A stretch of DNA of 64,000 bases. Origin: Falsihalocynthiibacter sp042445055. GTDB lineage: Bacteria; Pseudomonadota; Alphaproteobacteria; Rhodobacterales; Rhodobacteraceae. This document shows, in pieces, positions 42,007 through 51,543 of this stretch. Numbering within the stretch: the stretch's first letter is position 1; every line of letters begins with the position of its first letter. Location: assembly GCF_042445055.1 (NCBI RefSeq), contig NZ_CP170339.1, forward strand, positions 1,240,001-1,304,000. The letters run 5' to 3'. A program made the translations under genes and the position numbers. The notes under the pieces are model-generated. The model saw only the letters and a program-made list of their open reading frames with translations. It made no database searches and was not told where the DNA came from.

Positions 42007-43332
42007 ATGAGTGTCGAGTCAGAGGCGCGTTTTAATTCGGTAATGGTTGCGATATGCGACATCAACGGATCGTATCGCGGCAAGCGTCTCCCTTTTTCGC
42101 AGATTGATAAGGTCTTTTCCGGTTCCTTGCGGATGCCTCTTTCTGCTTCGACAGTGGATATCTGGGGTCGCGATATCGAAGGTAGCGAGCTGGTGTTTGA
42201 GTCGGGCGATGGCGATGGTGTTTGCCGTCCGCTGCGCGACGAGATCGTTCCGTCGCCTTGGTTGGGCGAGGGGTCGGGGTTTTTGCCGCTCTGCCTATAC
42301 GAAGAGTCAGGCGAGCCGCACGCGGGCGACCCGCGCAACGCGCTTTCGGCGGTTGTCGCGCGCTATGCCGAGAAAGGCCTGCGTCCAGTTGTTGCGACCG
42401 AGCTGGAGTTCTATCTGGCGGATATCTCAGAAGACGCGGACTCGTTGACCGAAGGTGTCGCCGTGCCGAAATTCGCTGCTGAGAACGTACTGTCGGTTCA
42501 GGATCTCGAAGAGATGGGCCCGTTCCTTGATGACGTCTATGCCGCTTGCGAAGTTTGCGGAATTCGTGCGGATGCCGCAATTTCCGAAACTGGTGTAGGT
42601 CAGTTCGAGATTAACCTTCTCCATACGGATGATCCTGTTCGCGCCGCGGATGACGCGCTTATGTTCAAGCGCATCGTAAAAGGGTGCGCGCGTGCGCACG
42701 GACGCTCAGCAACGTTTATGGCCAAGCCGCATGGCGAATCCGCGGGCAGTGGATTGCACGTACACTTCTCTCTGTTGAACGAAGCGGGCGAGAACGTATT
42801 TGATGACGGAACCGACGAGGGCTCTGATGTTATGCTGTCCGCCGTTGCGGGCCTCACAACTGCAATGCCAGAGAGCACGCTCCTTTTTGCGCCGCATTTG
42901 AACAGCTATCGTCGCCTGCGTCCGGAAACACATGCTCCGACCTTGGTGGCGTGGGGGTATGAGAACCGCACGGCTGCGATCCGCATTCCAGGTGGAAGCA
43001 ACAAAGCGCGCCGTATTGAGCATCGCGTGTCTGGTGCCGATGCGAACCCTTATCTAGTGCTGACCGCAATCTTGGGTGCGGCACTAGAGGGGATTGAAGC
43101 CAATTTGAAGCCACCCGCGCCGCTCGTTGGGAACGCTTACAACTCGGATTTGCCTGACATTCCATCGGATTGGTCGCTCGCGATTAATGCGTTCGAAGAG
43201 GGCGAGGTTATGAAGAAAATCTTCGACCCCATGCTTTTGCAGTTGATCGTTCAAGCCAAGCGCCAAGAGATGCAGCGGTTCCTCGAGACCGTGACGGAAT
43301 TTGAATACCAGACTTATTTGGAGGTCGTGTAA
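42007..43332 (+). CDS. puuA: Glutamine synthetase family, second PuuA-like ligase
   Basis: 441 aa. It is a glutamine-synthetase-fold ligase with VATELEFYLA, GVGQFEINLLHTDDPVRAAD, ATFMAKPHGESAGSGLHVHFS and NRTAAIRIPGGSNKARRIEHRV. It is clearly diverged from the copy at 36930 yet has the same layout, so it may prefer another amine (for example cadaverine, diaminopropane or monoamines) or be an alternative PuuA. It is the first gene of a seven-gene run to 50355. The start is ATG 42007 with GAGGAG; its stop overlaps the next start (TAATG). Confidence 0.82.
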   Translation: MSVESEARFNSVMVAICDINGSYRGKRLPFSQIDKVFSGSLRMPLSASTVDIWGRDIEGSELVFESGDGDGVCRPLRDEIVPSPWLGEGSGFLPLCLYEESGEPHAGDPRNALSAVVARYAEKGLRPVVATELEFYLADISEDADSLTEGVAVPKFAAENVLSVQDLEEMGPFLDDVYAACEVCGIRADAAISETGVGQFEINLLHTDDPVRAADDALMFKRIVKGCARAHGRSATFMAKPHGESAGSGLHVHFSLLNEAGENVFDDGTDEGSDVMLSAVAGLTTAMPESTLLFAPHLNSYRRLRPETHAPTLVAWGYENRTAAIRIPGGSNKARRIEHRVSGADANPYLVLTAILGAALEGIEANLKPPAPLVGNAYNSDLPDIPSDWSLAINAFEEGEVMKKIFDPMLLQLIVQAKRQEMQRFLETVTEFEYQTYLEVV

Positions 43333-44642
43333 TGGCCGTTACACAAAAGAACTACGCGGGCGATGGCGCCCATACCACCAGCTATTACGCCGCCTCCGCG
43401 AATGAGCGCACTTTGCGTCCTGCGCTTGTTGGCGATCAGGAGTTTGATATTTGCGTTGTTGGTGCTGGCTACTCGGGGCTTTCGACTGCTCTGCACCTCG
43501 CTGAGAAGGGCTATAATGTTGCCATCGTTGAAGGTGCGCGCATCGGCTGGGGTGCATCTGGGCGTAATGGTGGACAGATCGTTAACGGGTTGAACGCTTC
43601 CCTTCAGACGATCGACCGGCGTTACGGCAAAGATACTGCAAACTTCGTCGCAGGATTGGTGATGGAAGGTGGCGACATCATTCGTGAGCGCGTCAAGACA
43701 TACGACATCCAGTGTGATCTTAAGCCAACCAACATCTTTACGGCATATACCGCCGCGCATATGCGTGAACTCGAAGAGCGGCTTGAGTTGTGGCGCGGCT
43801 ATGGCATCAAAACCCAAGAGATGATCGGCCCTGATCGCATCGGCGATTATGTGGGTTCGGACGTTTATGCTGGGGGTATGATTGACCACGCGGGCGGCCA
43901 TATGCACCCGCTAAACCTTGCTTTGGGCGAGGCCGACGCATTCGAGAAAAATGGCGGGACAATCTTTGAGATGTCGATGGTTCGCAATGTGAACTACGAA
44001 GCGAAAAAGCCTGTCATTACAACAGATCAAGGCTCGGTCACGTGTAAAACGCTTGTGCTCTGCGGGAACGCATACCTTGGGCATGTCGTTCCGACACTTA
44101 CGCATCGCGTTATGCCAGTTTCCACACAGGTTATGGCGACAGAACCACTTAGCGATGAACTGGCGGCGCGCCTGATGCCGACGGATGCCTGCGTTGAGGA
44201 TATTCGCTATATTCTCGACTACTACCGCCTCTCCGCGGATAAACGCATGTTGTTCGGCGGCGGCACTGTTTATGGCGGCGCCGATCCCAAGGATATCGAA
44301 GCAAAACTGCGTAAGAACATGGATAAAGTGTTCCCTGAGCTGCGCGACAAGAAGATTGATTACGCATGGAGCGGTAACTTTGCACTTTCGTTTAGTCGTG
44401 TTCCGCAAATGGGCCGTTTGAACGACAATACCTACTTTGCGCATGGCTACTCGGGGCACGGCGTTACTGGCTCGCATACCTTCGGGCGCATCCTCTCTGA
44501 GGCAATCGACGGTGATCGCACACGTCTTGATGTATTTGCGAATGTGCCATGGATACCGTTCCCCGGAGGGCGCATGTTCCGTGTGCCGTATTCGGTGATC
44601 GGCTCTTGGTACTATGGCTTCAAAGACCGCTTCGGATTGTAA
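43332..44642 (+). CDS. puuB: FAD-dependent oxidoreductase, second PuuB-like
   Basis: 436 aa. The dinucleotide motif ICVVGAGYSGLSTALHLAEKG lies at about residues 38-58, followed by GWGASGRNGGQIVNGLN. The C-terminal part contains GYSGHGVTGSHTFGRI. It is paired by a 1-base overlap with the second PuuA-like ligase, so it should oxidise that enzyme's gamma-glutamyl amine product. It is a paralogue of the copies at 38318 and 49060. Confidence 0.82.
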   Translation: MAVTQKNYAGDGAHTTSYYAASANERTLRPALVGDQEFDICVVGAGYSGLSTALHLAEKGYNVAIVEGARIGWGASGRNGGQIVNGLNASLQTIDRRYGKDTANFVAGLVMEGGDIIRERVKTYDIQCDLKPTNIFTAYTAAHMRELEERLELWRGYGIKTQEMIGPDRIGDYVGSDVYAGGMIDHAGGHMHPLNLALGEADAFEKNGGTIFEMSMVRNVNYEAKKPVITTDQGSVTCKTLVLCGNAYLGHVVPTLTHRVMPVSTQVMATEPLSDELAARLMPTDACVEDIRYILDYYRLSADKRMLFGGGTVYGGADPKDIEAKLRKNMDKVFPELRDKKIDYAWSGNFALSFSRVPQMGRLNDNTYFAHGYSGHGVTGSHTFGRILSEAIDGDRTRLDVFANVPWIPFPGGRMFRVPYSVIGSWYYGFKDRFGL

Positions 44643-44646
44643 GACC

Positions 44647-45615
44647 ATGACACAAAACGGAGATCAGGCTTTTAGAAAAGCGGACCCGAAGGGGCGCTGG
44701 CATGAGATGACGTATGGCGGGGCGCTGAGCTTCCTTCGTCGGAAATACTCGCGCGATCTGGATGGCGTTGACGTGGCCGTCATGGGGGTTCCCTATGACA
44801 ACGCGGTTACATTCCGTCCGGGGTGTCGGCTTGGACCACAAGCTGTACGGGCAGCGTCTGTTCAGCTTGCAGAGTTGGACGCGTTCCCTTGGGGGTTCGA
44901 CCCATTCCAAGCGTTGTCGGTGGTGGATTTTGGGGATGTGTTTCTTGATCCGCATCACCCGCAAACCATCGCACCGGCAATCGAGGAGCAAGCGCGCGCG
45001 ATTATCGCTACTGGCGCGCGGCTTTTGACAATCGGGGGCGATCACTCGATCACCTATCCGCTGCTCAAGGCCCACGCCGAGCGCCATGGCCCCATAGCGT
45101 TGCTACAGTTCGACGCGCATTGCGACACATGGGAAGACGACGGCACCCGCATGGATCACGGCACCATGTTCGCGCGCGCTGCGCGCGACGGGATCATTGA
45201 CGTAAGTCGTTCGACGCAGGTCGGGCTACGTACGTACAACAACAGCGATCACGGCTTTGAAATTCTCACGAGTCCTTGGATTCACCGCAACGGTATCGAT
45301 GCCGCGCTAAAAGTGGCGACCGAGCGGGCAGGGGACGCCCCTGTGTATCTGAGCTTTGATGTGGACGGTATGGACCCTGCGTTCGCTCCGGGGACAGGCA
45401 CGCCAGTTCCCGGCGGTTTGGCGTCGTGGCAGGCGCTTGAGTTCGTGCGTGGACTTGCTCCGCTGAACCTGATCGGCATGGATGTCGTCGAGGTTTCGCC
45501 CCCATTTGATCACGCCGAAATAACGGCCCTTGCCGCCGCGCATGTGGCGCATGATTGGCTATGTGTTCTCGCGGCGCAACTCGGAGCGAAACAGGCTCCC
45601 GTTGGAAAGGTTTAA
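44647..45615 (+). CDS. speB: Agmatinase (ureohydrolase family)
   Basis: 322 aa with the binuclear manganese motifs GGDHSITYP, FDAHCDTWED with DHGTMF, and SFDVDGMDPAFAPGTGTPVPGG. The DHGTMF string matches agmatinases better than arginases or guanidinobutyrases. It converts agmatine to putrescine and urea, feeding the downstream gamma-glutamyl pathway. The start is ATG 44647, 4 bases after the preceding stop; an in-frame reading from 44614 overlaps the flavoprotein gene. Confidence 0.82.
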   Translation: MTQNGDQAFRKADPKGRWHEMTYGGALSFLRRKYSRDLDGVDVAVMGVPYDNAVTFRPGCRLGPQAVRAASVQLAELDAFPWGFDPFQALSVVDFGDVFLDPHHPQTIAPAIEEQARAIIATGARLLTIGGDHSITYPLLKAHAERHGPIALLQFDAHCDTWEDDGTRMDHGTMFARAARDGIIDVSRSTQVGLRTYNNSDHGFEILTSPWIHRNGIDAALKVATERAGDAPVYLSFDVDGMDPAFAPGTGTPVPGGLASWQALEFVRGLAPLNLIGMDVVEVSPPFDHAEITALAAAHVAHDWLCVLAAQLGAKQAPVGKV

Positions 45616-45617
45616 GA

Positions 45618-46298
45618 ATGAAAATCGGAATACTGCAAACCGGCCGCTCGCCCGAAGAGATTCAGGGAACATACGGCGATTATGACGGTTTCTTTGTGGA
45701 GTTGCTCAAAGAACGCGGGTTTGAATTCAAGAATTATCCTGTGCTGGACGGCGTGTTTCCCAGCGATCCGTCGGACGCAGAAGGGTGGTTAATCACGGGG
45801 TCGCGGTTCGGGGTCTATGAGGATCACGACTGGATTCCGCCTCTCGAAGATTTCCTGCGCGCAACATATGCCAAAGGCGTGCCGATCGTCGGTATCTGCT
45901 TTGGTCATCAAATCCTTGCGCAGGCGCTCGGTGGCAAGATCGAGAAGTTTGATGGCGGTTGGTCCGTTGGGCCACAGAAATATCAATCCGAAGTATTCGG
46001 AGAGCAGAACATCATCGCATGGCATCAGGACCAAGTGGTTGAGCGCCCAGCAGATGCCGAAGTTATCGGAAGCTCCGATTTCTGTGAGAACGCGTTTTTG
46101 GCCTATGGCAACAAAGCGTTGACCGTACAGCCACATCCGGAGTTCACAGCGGAGTTTTTCGCGGACCTCTTGGCCACGCGGGGCAAAAACTTGCCCGAAG
46201 AAATCAGGCAGGAAGCAATGGCAAAAGATAGCGAAGGGCTGACATCTCTCGCTTTTGCCGATCAAATCGAAAAATTTTTCAAAGCAGAGCGCACCTGA
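45618..46298 (+). CDS. Class-I glutamine amidotransferase-like hydrolase (probable gamma-glutamyl-GABA hydrolase role)
   Basis: 226 aa. The triad is visible as the nucleophile in GICFGHQILAQALGG (Cys near residue 94) and His-Glu in VQPHPEF (near 172). It belongs to the GuaA-type class-I GATase group, not to the PuuD/C26 type. In this operon context it most likely hydrolyses gamma-glutamyl-GABA to glutamate and GABA (inference), filling the otherwise missing PuuD step. It starts 2 bases after speB. Confidence 0.75.
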   Translation: MKIGILQTGRSPEEIQGTYGDYDGFFVELLKERGFEFKNYPVLDGVFPSDPSDAEGWLITGSRFGVYEDHDWIPPLEDFLRATYAKGVPIVGICFGHQILAQALGGKIEKFDGGWSVGPQKYQSEVFGEQNIIAWHQDQVVERPADAEVIGSSDFCENAFLAYGNKALTVQPHPEFTAEFFADLLATRGKNLPEEIRQEAMAKDSEGLTSLAFADQIEKFFKAERT

Positions 46299-46322
46299 AC
46301 CACAACATTGAGGGAGGACGAC

Positions 46323-47603
46323 ATGAACAACGCAGCAATCGCTGATCGTCGCAACAAGGCTATTGCCCGTGGCGTGGGAATGGTCACGCAAGTATACGCA
46401 GATAAGGCGCTGAACGCCGAGGTCTGGGACGTTGAAGGCACCCGTTACATTGATTTCGCCGCAGGCATCGCCGTGGTGAACACAGGACACCGTCACCCGA
46501 AAGTGATGGAAGCCGTACAGAACCAGCTTGGCCGCTTTACGCACACCTGTCATCAGGTCTTGCCGTATGAAAACTATATCCACCTCGCCGAGCGCTTGAA
46601 TACACTCGTGCCCGGTGATTTCGAAAAGCGCACGACATTCGTCACGACAGGCGCTGAAGCTGTCGAGAATGCGATCAAGGTCGCACGCGCCTATACTGGT
46701 CGCCCTGCGGTGATTGCGTTTGGTGGTGGTTTCCACGGGCGCACGTTCATGGGCATGTCGCTTACGGGTAAGGTGGAGCCATACAAGAAGGGCTTTGGCG
46801 CGATGATGCCTGATGTGTATCACGTTCCTTTCCCAACGGATGTACATGGCATCTCAACCGAAGATTCACTGGCGGCAATCGCCAAACTCTTCAAAGCTGA
46901 TTTGGACCCTGCGCGCGTAGCTGCGATCATTCTTGAGCCTGTTCAGGGCGAGGGGGGCTTTTACGCCGCTCCGCAGGAATTGATGACCGCGGTTAGAAAA
47001 CTATGTGACGAGCATGGCATCGTGATGATCGCGGACGAAGTGCAAACAGGATTTGCGCGCACGGGGCACCACTTTGCGATGGAAGGCTATGGCGTCGCTG
47101 CTGACATCACTACAATGGCCAAAGGCCTGGCGGGTGGGTTGCCCCTCGCGGCGGTTACTGGGCGTGCCGAGATCATGGATTCTGCGAACCCTGGTGGGCT
47201 CGGCGGCACATATGGCGGGAATCCTTTGGGCATTGCTGCGGCACACGCTGTTTTGGACGTGATCGAGGAAGAAAACCTCTGTGCACGTGCGAACGAGCTT
47301 GGCGCTCGTCTAAAGGATCGCCTCTCGAAAATTCGTGAAACAACACCACAGATCGTTGATGTCCGTGGCGCGGGCTTTATGATCGCGGCAGAATTTAACA
47401 CGGCTGATGGTGCTACTCCGGATGCGGATTTCACAAATCGCGTTCGGCTTGAGGCGCTCAAACGGAATCTGATCCTATTGACTTGTGGTGTGTACGGAAA
47501 TGTTGTGCGTTTCCTAGCACCGATCACAATTCAGGATGACGTATTCCAAGAGGCGCTTGATATCCTTGAGGACTCCATCGCCGCTGCAAAAGGAGACGCT
47601 TGA
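46323..47603 (+). CDS. gabT: 4-aminobutyrate aminotransferase
   Basis: 426 aa class-III PLP aminotransferase. Cofactor-site segments are TTGAEAVENAIKVAR (near residue 105), ILEPVQGEGGFY, IADEVQTGFARTG and the Schiff-base lysine in TTMAKGLAGGLPLAAVTG (near residue 265). It converts GABA and 2-oxoglutarate to succinic semialdehyde and glutamate. The start at 46323 follows GGGAGGACGAC. The stop overlaps the gabD start (TGATG). Confidence 0.92.
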   Translation: MNNAAIADRRNKAIARGVGMVTQVYADKALNAEVWDVEGTRYIDFAAGIAVVNTGHRHPKVMEAVQNQLGRFTHTCHQVLPYENYIHLAERLNTLVPGDFEKRTTFVTTGAEAVENAIKVARAYTGRPAVIAFGGGFHGRTFMGMSLTGKVEPYKKGFGAMMPDVYHVPFPTDVHGISTEDSLAAIAKLFKADLDPARVAAIILEPVQGEGGFYAAPQELMTAVRKLCDEHGIVMIADEVQTGFARTGHHFAMEGYGVAADITTMAKGLAGGLPLAAVTGRAEIMDSANPGGLGGTYGGNPLGIAAAHAVLDVIEEENLCARANELGARLKDRLSKIRETTPQIVDVRGAGFMIAAEFNTADGATPDADFTNRVRLEALKRNLILLTCGVYGNVVRFLAPITIQDDVFQEALDILEDSIAAAKGDA

Positions 47604-49060
47604 TGACCCTTACTCTTAATGATCCCAGCCTGCTGGAAACCCGCGCGCTTGTGAATGGCGAGTGGATCGAAACTGGCAAGACCTTCGCGGTCATCAACCC
47701 TGCAACTGGCGAGGAAATCGCACAGGTTGTTGATGTTCCCGTAGAGACAGTGAGTGCCGCAATCGATAGTGCCTATACCGCTCAGAAAGAATGGGCCAAG
47801 TGGACAGGCAAGGAACGCGCTGCGGTTCTACGCAAGTGGTTCGACCTCATGGTGGAGAACGCCGACGATCTGGCGGCAATTCTGACTGCCGAAATGGGTA
47901 AGCCCCTTGCCGAAGCCAAAGGCGAAATCCTCTACGGCGCTTCGTTCATCGAGTGGTTTGGCGAAGAGGCCAAGCGTATTTACGGTGACGTCATTCCCGG
48001 CCACCAACGTGACAAGCGTATCCTCGTTACGAAGCAACCCGTCGGTGTTGTCGGCTCGATTACGCCTTGGAACTTCCCCAACGCCATGATCGCGCGCAAA
48101 GTGGCGCCAGCGCTGGCTGTTGGGTGTTCCTTCGTGGCGCGCCCAGCCGAGCTTACCCCGCTTTCCGCAATGGCGATGGGTGTTCTCGCAGAGCGCGCAG
48201 GGGTTCCTGCTGGCGTGTTGAACATTGTTCCATCTAGCGATGCTGCCGCAACGGGCAAGGAGCTTTGTGCAAACCCCAAGGTTGCCAAGATTACCTTCAC
48301 TGGCTCAACACGCGTTGGCAAAATCCTCATGGAACAATGCGCGGATACCATTAAGAAGATGAGCCTTGAGCTTGGCGGTAACGCGCCATTCATCGTGTTT
48401 GACGACGCCGATCTCGACGCGGCGGTTGCAGGGGCGATGATCTCGAAATTCCGCAACAACGGCCAAACATGCGTTTGCGCCAACCGCATCTATGTTCAGG
48501 CAGGCGTCTATGATGCGTTCGCCAAGAAGCTCGCGGCGGCAATGTCTGATCTCAAGATCGGGGATGGGACTAATGACGGCGTAACCACTGGCCCGCTGAT
48601 TAGTGAAGCCGCAGTTCTGAAAGTCCAAGAGCATATCGAGGACGCGACATCCAAAGGTGCGAAAGTTGCGCTTGGTGGTAAGCCGCATGAGTTGGGCGGA
48701 ACGTTCTTTGAGCCAACGATCCTGACGGATGTGACGTCAGAGATGGCGGTGACCCGCGAGGAAACTTTCGGCCCGCTTGCGCCGCTTTTCCGTTTTGAGA
48801 CAGAAGAACAAGTGATCGAAATGGCCAACGACACTGAATTCGGCTTGGCTGGGTACTTCTATGCTCAGGATGTGAACCGCATCTGGCGCGTGGCTGAGGC
48901 TCTGGAAACTGGGATTGTCGGTATCAATACGGGCCTGATCTCGACCGAAGTTGCGCCATTTGGTGGAGTGAAGCAGTCTGGCCTTGGTCGTGAAGGCTCT
49001 AAGTATGGTGCCGAGGATTTCCTCGAGCTGAAGTACATGTGCTTTGGTGAAGTTCAGTAA
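47603..49060 (+). CDS. gabD: NAD(P)-dependent succinate-semialdehyde dehydrogenase
   Basis: 485 aa ALDH with SITPWNFPNAMIARKVAPALAVG split near residue 150, the catalytic glutamate in LELGGNAPFIVFDDADLD (near residue 255) and the nucleophile in NNGQTCVCANRIY (near residue 288). All match GabD. It oxidises succinic semialdehyde to succinate, completing the GABA shunt entry. AGGAG at 47591 lies 7 bases before ATG 47603. The stop overlaps the next start. Confidence 0.93.
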   Translation: MTLTLNDPSLLETRALVNGEWIETGKTFAVINPATGEEIAQVVDVPVETVSAAIDSAYTAQKEWAKWTGKERAAVLRKWFDLMVENADDLAAILTAEMGKPLAEAKGEILYGASFIEWFGEEAKRIYGDVIPGHQRDKRILVTKQPVGVVGSITPWNFPNAMIARKVAPALAVGCSFVARPAELTPLSAMAMGVLAERAGVPAGVLNIVPSSDAAATGKELCANPKVAKITFTGSTRVGKILMEQCADTIKKMSLELGGNAPFIVFDDADLDAAVAGAMISKFRNNGQTCVCANRIYVQAGVYDAFAKKLAAAMSDLKIGDGTNDGVTTGPLISEAAVLKVQEHIEDATSKGAKVALGGKPHELGGTFFEPTILTDVTSEMAVTREETFGPLAPLFRFETEEQVIEMANDTEFGLAGYFYAQDVNRIWRVAEALETGIVGINTGLISTEVAPFGGVKQSGLGREGSKYGAEDFLELKYMCFGEVQ

Positions 49061-50355
49061 TGGCAGGCGCAGAGCATACTTCGAGTTACTATGCCGCGAC
49101 TGCCCGTCACACCGATGGGTTCGCCTCGCTTGCGTCTGACGTTGACGTTGATGTCGCCATCATCGGCGGAGGCTTCACGGGTGTCGCTACGGCGCTGGAA
49201 CTTGCGGAGCGCGGCCTGCGGGTCGCTCTTTGTGAGGCGAACCGTATCGGTTGGGGTGCCACAGGGCGCAATGGCGGGCAGATAACCGGATCGCTTTCTG
49301 GTGATGTTGCGATGGAGCGGGAGTTCCGTCGGACATTGGGCGATGGCGCGGATGATTTTGTTTGGAAGTTGCGTTGGCGTGGTCACGATATCATCAAGAA
49401 CCGTGTCCAGAAATACGGTATCGAGTGTGATCTGCGCCACGGGCACCTTCAAACGGCACTCACCAAGGGGCACCTAAGCGAGCTACAAGGGATTTATGAG
49501 CGCGGATGCGAGGGCGGAATGGCCGAGTATGTGGAGATGATCCCCGAAGAGCGTATCGGCGACTACCTCGAGACCGAGATTTATATCGGCGGTTTGTTGA
49601 ACCGTTACAATATGCACGTGCATTCGCTTGATCTCTGTGTCGGTGAGGCGCTTGCCGCCCAATCGCTCGGCGCGCAAATCTATGAGAATACGCGCGTCCT
49701 GAACATCGTTCACGGGCCGCGCCCCAAGGTTGTCACCGAGGGCGGCACAATAACCGCCGACAAAGTCGTTATGGCGGGGAATGCCTATCACCTGCTTGAG
49801 CAGAAAGATCTTAAAGGTAAGCTCTTTCCTGCGTCCTTGGCGAATATGGCAACAGAGCCGCTTGGCGCGGATGTTGCGGCCGCGATCAACCCGCAAAACC
49901 TTGCCGTTTACGATGGTCGGTTTGTTTTGGACTACTATCGTCTTACGGCGGATAATCGGCTTATGTTTGGTGGTGGCACCAACTATTCGGGGCGAGACAG
50001 CCAAGATATCGCCGCCGAACTGCGGCCTGCTCTGGAGCATACTTTCCCACGTCTCAAAGGGGTCGGGATCGACTATAGCTGGGCGGGGATGGATGGCATC
50101 ATCCTGAACCGAATTCCACAGGTAGGGCGCCTAAACGACAACGTATTCTATGTTCAGGGCTATTCCGGACACGGGATTGCGCTGAGCCATATCCTTGCGG
50201 AACTCACCGCGCAGGAAGTGGCGAGTGGGGACTCAGAATTCGCGGTGTTTGAAAATGTGCGCCACTGGAACTTGCCGGTCGGGCGCAGCATGGGAAGTCT
50301 GATGATTGCCGTGGGAATGGCGTATTATCGACTTAGGGATAAGCTGACGGGGTAG
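49060..50355 (+). CDS. FAD-dependent oxidoreductase, third PuuB-like
   Basis: 431 aa DAO-type flavoprotein with VAIIGGGFTGVATALELAERG near residues 32-52, GWGATGRNGGQITGSLSG and C-terminal GYSGHGIALSHILAEL. It is closest to the copy at 43332 by eye (shared TADNRLMFGGGT/SADKRMLFGGGT and IDYSWAGMDG/IDYAWSGNFA). It ends the seven-gene operon. It may oxidise another gamma-glutamyl amine or act on an upstream polyamine. Confidence 0.8.
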   Translation: MAGAEHTSSYYAATARHTDGFASLASDVDVDVAIIGGGFTGVATALELAERGLRVALCEANRIGWGATGRNGGQITGSLSGDVAMEREFRRTLGDGADDFVWKLRWRGHDIIKNRVQKYGIECDLRHGHLQTALTKGHLSELQGIYERGCEGGMAEYVEMIPEERIGDYLETEIYIGGLLNRYNMHVHSLDLCVGEALAAQSLGAQIYENTRVLNIVHGPRPKVVTEGGTITADKVVMAGNAYHLLEQKDLKGKLFPASLANMATEPLGADVAAAINPQNLAVYDGRFVLDYYRLTADNRLMFGGGTNYSGRDSQDIAAELRPALEHTFPRLKGVGIDYSWAGMDGIILNRIPQVGRLNDNVFYVQGYSGHGIALSHILAELTAQEVASGDSEFAVFENVRHWNLPVGRSMGSLMIAVGMAYYRLRDKLTG

Positions 50356-50394
50356 TCCCCGCCAGCAGATTTGTTTTCAGGAATTGCGTCCGGT

Positions 50395-50772
50395 CTATGG
50401 CTTGGGCGCAATTTCTTTTTCGTCAGTTTGAACCGAAGCCCAGCCACGATCCCCCTCAGGATCAGGCAAATCGGATGGCTTCTCGTGACGGTGGATGTGC
50501 GCCTTGGCGATGAAGTTCGCCGTGATCGGAGCTGTCAAAAGCAAGAACAGCGTGATCATCAACTCATGCAGGGACAGATGCCCCTCAACCGCAACTGAAT
50601 GTACGATCGAGGCAAGGAGCACCCCGCCAACACCCAGCGTTGTCGCTTTGGTCGGAGCATGAAGGCGCGACATCGGGTCGGGGAGTTTTACGAGTCCAAA
50701 GGAGCCGACAAGTCCGAAAACGCCGCTGACGACGAGAAAAAATACGATCAGGATTTCTGCTGCAAGTTCCAT
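50395..50772 (-). CDS. mnhG: Mrp-type cation/proton antiporter subunit G
   Basis: 125 aa with three membrane helices. FGLVGSFGLVKLPDPMSRLHAPTKATTLGVGG (split at residues 18-49) is diagnostic for MnhG/PhaG. It is the last gene of the minus-strand antiporter operon. The start is 50772, GGAA upstream, 7 bases after mnhF. A hydrophilic C-terminal tail follows residue 90. Confidence 0.92.
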   Translation of the reverse strand: MELAAEILIVFFLVVSGVFGLVGSFGLVKLPDPMSRLHAPTKATTLGVGGVLLASIVHSVAVEGHLSLHELMITLFLLLTAPITANFIAKAHIHRHEKPSDLPDPEGDRGWASVQTDEKEIAPKP

Positions 50773-50779
50773 ATTTCCC

Positions 50780-51049
50780 TCACTCGATGATGTTGCCGCG
50801 CAGCATGAAGCGCGTATAGGCAACCGTTGAAACAAACCCGAGCATCGAAATAATCAACGCGGCTTCGAATACCATTTCGGTTTTGTACTGCATGCCATGC
50901 AAGATGATGAGCGCGATAACGTTGATAACCATCGTGTCCAGCGCAAGGATACGGTCGGTTACGCCCTCGGCGCGGAGAATCTTCCACAGGTTCATCAGAA
51001 GCGCGGCACCAAAGCACCCGACGGCAAAGTTGATAGCAAGATCAATCAT
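50780..51049 (-). CDS. mnhF: Mrp-type cation/proton antiporter subunit F
   Basis: 89 aa with three membrane helices and the conserved ILALDTMVINVIALIILHG, as in MnhF/PhaF. It overlaps mnhE by 4 bases. It is required with the other subunits for Na+ or K+/H+ exchange. Confidence 0.92.
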   Translation of the reverse strand: MIDLAINFAVGCFGAALLMNLWKILRAEGVTDRILALDTMVINVIALIILHGMQYKTEMVFEAALIISMLGFVSTVAYTRFMLRGNIIE

Positions 51050-51543
51050 TCGAAAATCTCCTTCAGGCGGCGCTCGTAACGCGATTTGATTTCATCGCGC
51101 ACGGCCTCGGGGTCGGGGGCATTCAGGCAATGTACAAGGATCGCGTGCCCCTCGGTTGAAATATCGCTAGAAACAGTGCCCGGCGTCAGGGTAATTGTCC
51201 CCGCCAGCACGGTGATCGCCTCGGGCGTTTTTAGCTCAAGCGGCACGGTAACCCACGCGGGATGAAGATCGCTGTTGCGGCGAAACAGGATGAGCCAAGC
51301 TACGATCACATTCGCGACGATAATATCCCAGAAAACAATGAAGAAGTACGCGATGATCTTGAACGGGTGCTTCAGGCGCGGGGCATTGGGCCAGTAGGGG
51401 CGCGTTACGAAAGGAATTAGGATACCAAGAAACGCACCAAACAAGAGCGAATTGGTCGAGAAACCGTTCACCAACAGGAGCCAAACCACAGTGAGCAGTA
51501 CCGTCAAGAGAGGGTGCGGGAATATGGTTTTCATGAGTTTCAT
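51046..51543 (-). CDS. mnhE: Mrp-type cation/proton antiporter subunit E
   Basis: 165 aa with N-terminal membrane helices and a cytoplasmic C-terminal domain. PLELKTPEAITVLAGTITLTPGTVSSDIS (residues about 95-123) is the MnhE hallmark. Its start overlaps the mnhD stop (ATGA). Confidence 0.92.
   Translation of the reverse strand: MKLMKTIFPHPLLTVLLTVVWLLLVNGFSTNSLLFGAFLGILIPFVTRPYWPNAPRLKHPFKIIAYFFIVFWDIIVANVIVAWLILFRRNSDLHPAWVTVPLELKTPEAITVLAGTITLTPGTVSSDISTEGHAILVHCLNAPDPEAVRDEIKSRYERRLKEIFE

Noticed and set aside
45789..46847. 352-codon antisense open frame across the amidotransferase and gabT genes
   Set aside because: It spans two well-supported plus-strand genes and their junction and shows no recognisable protein features.
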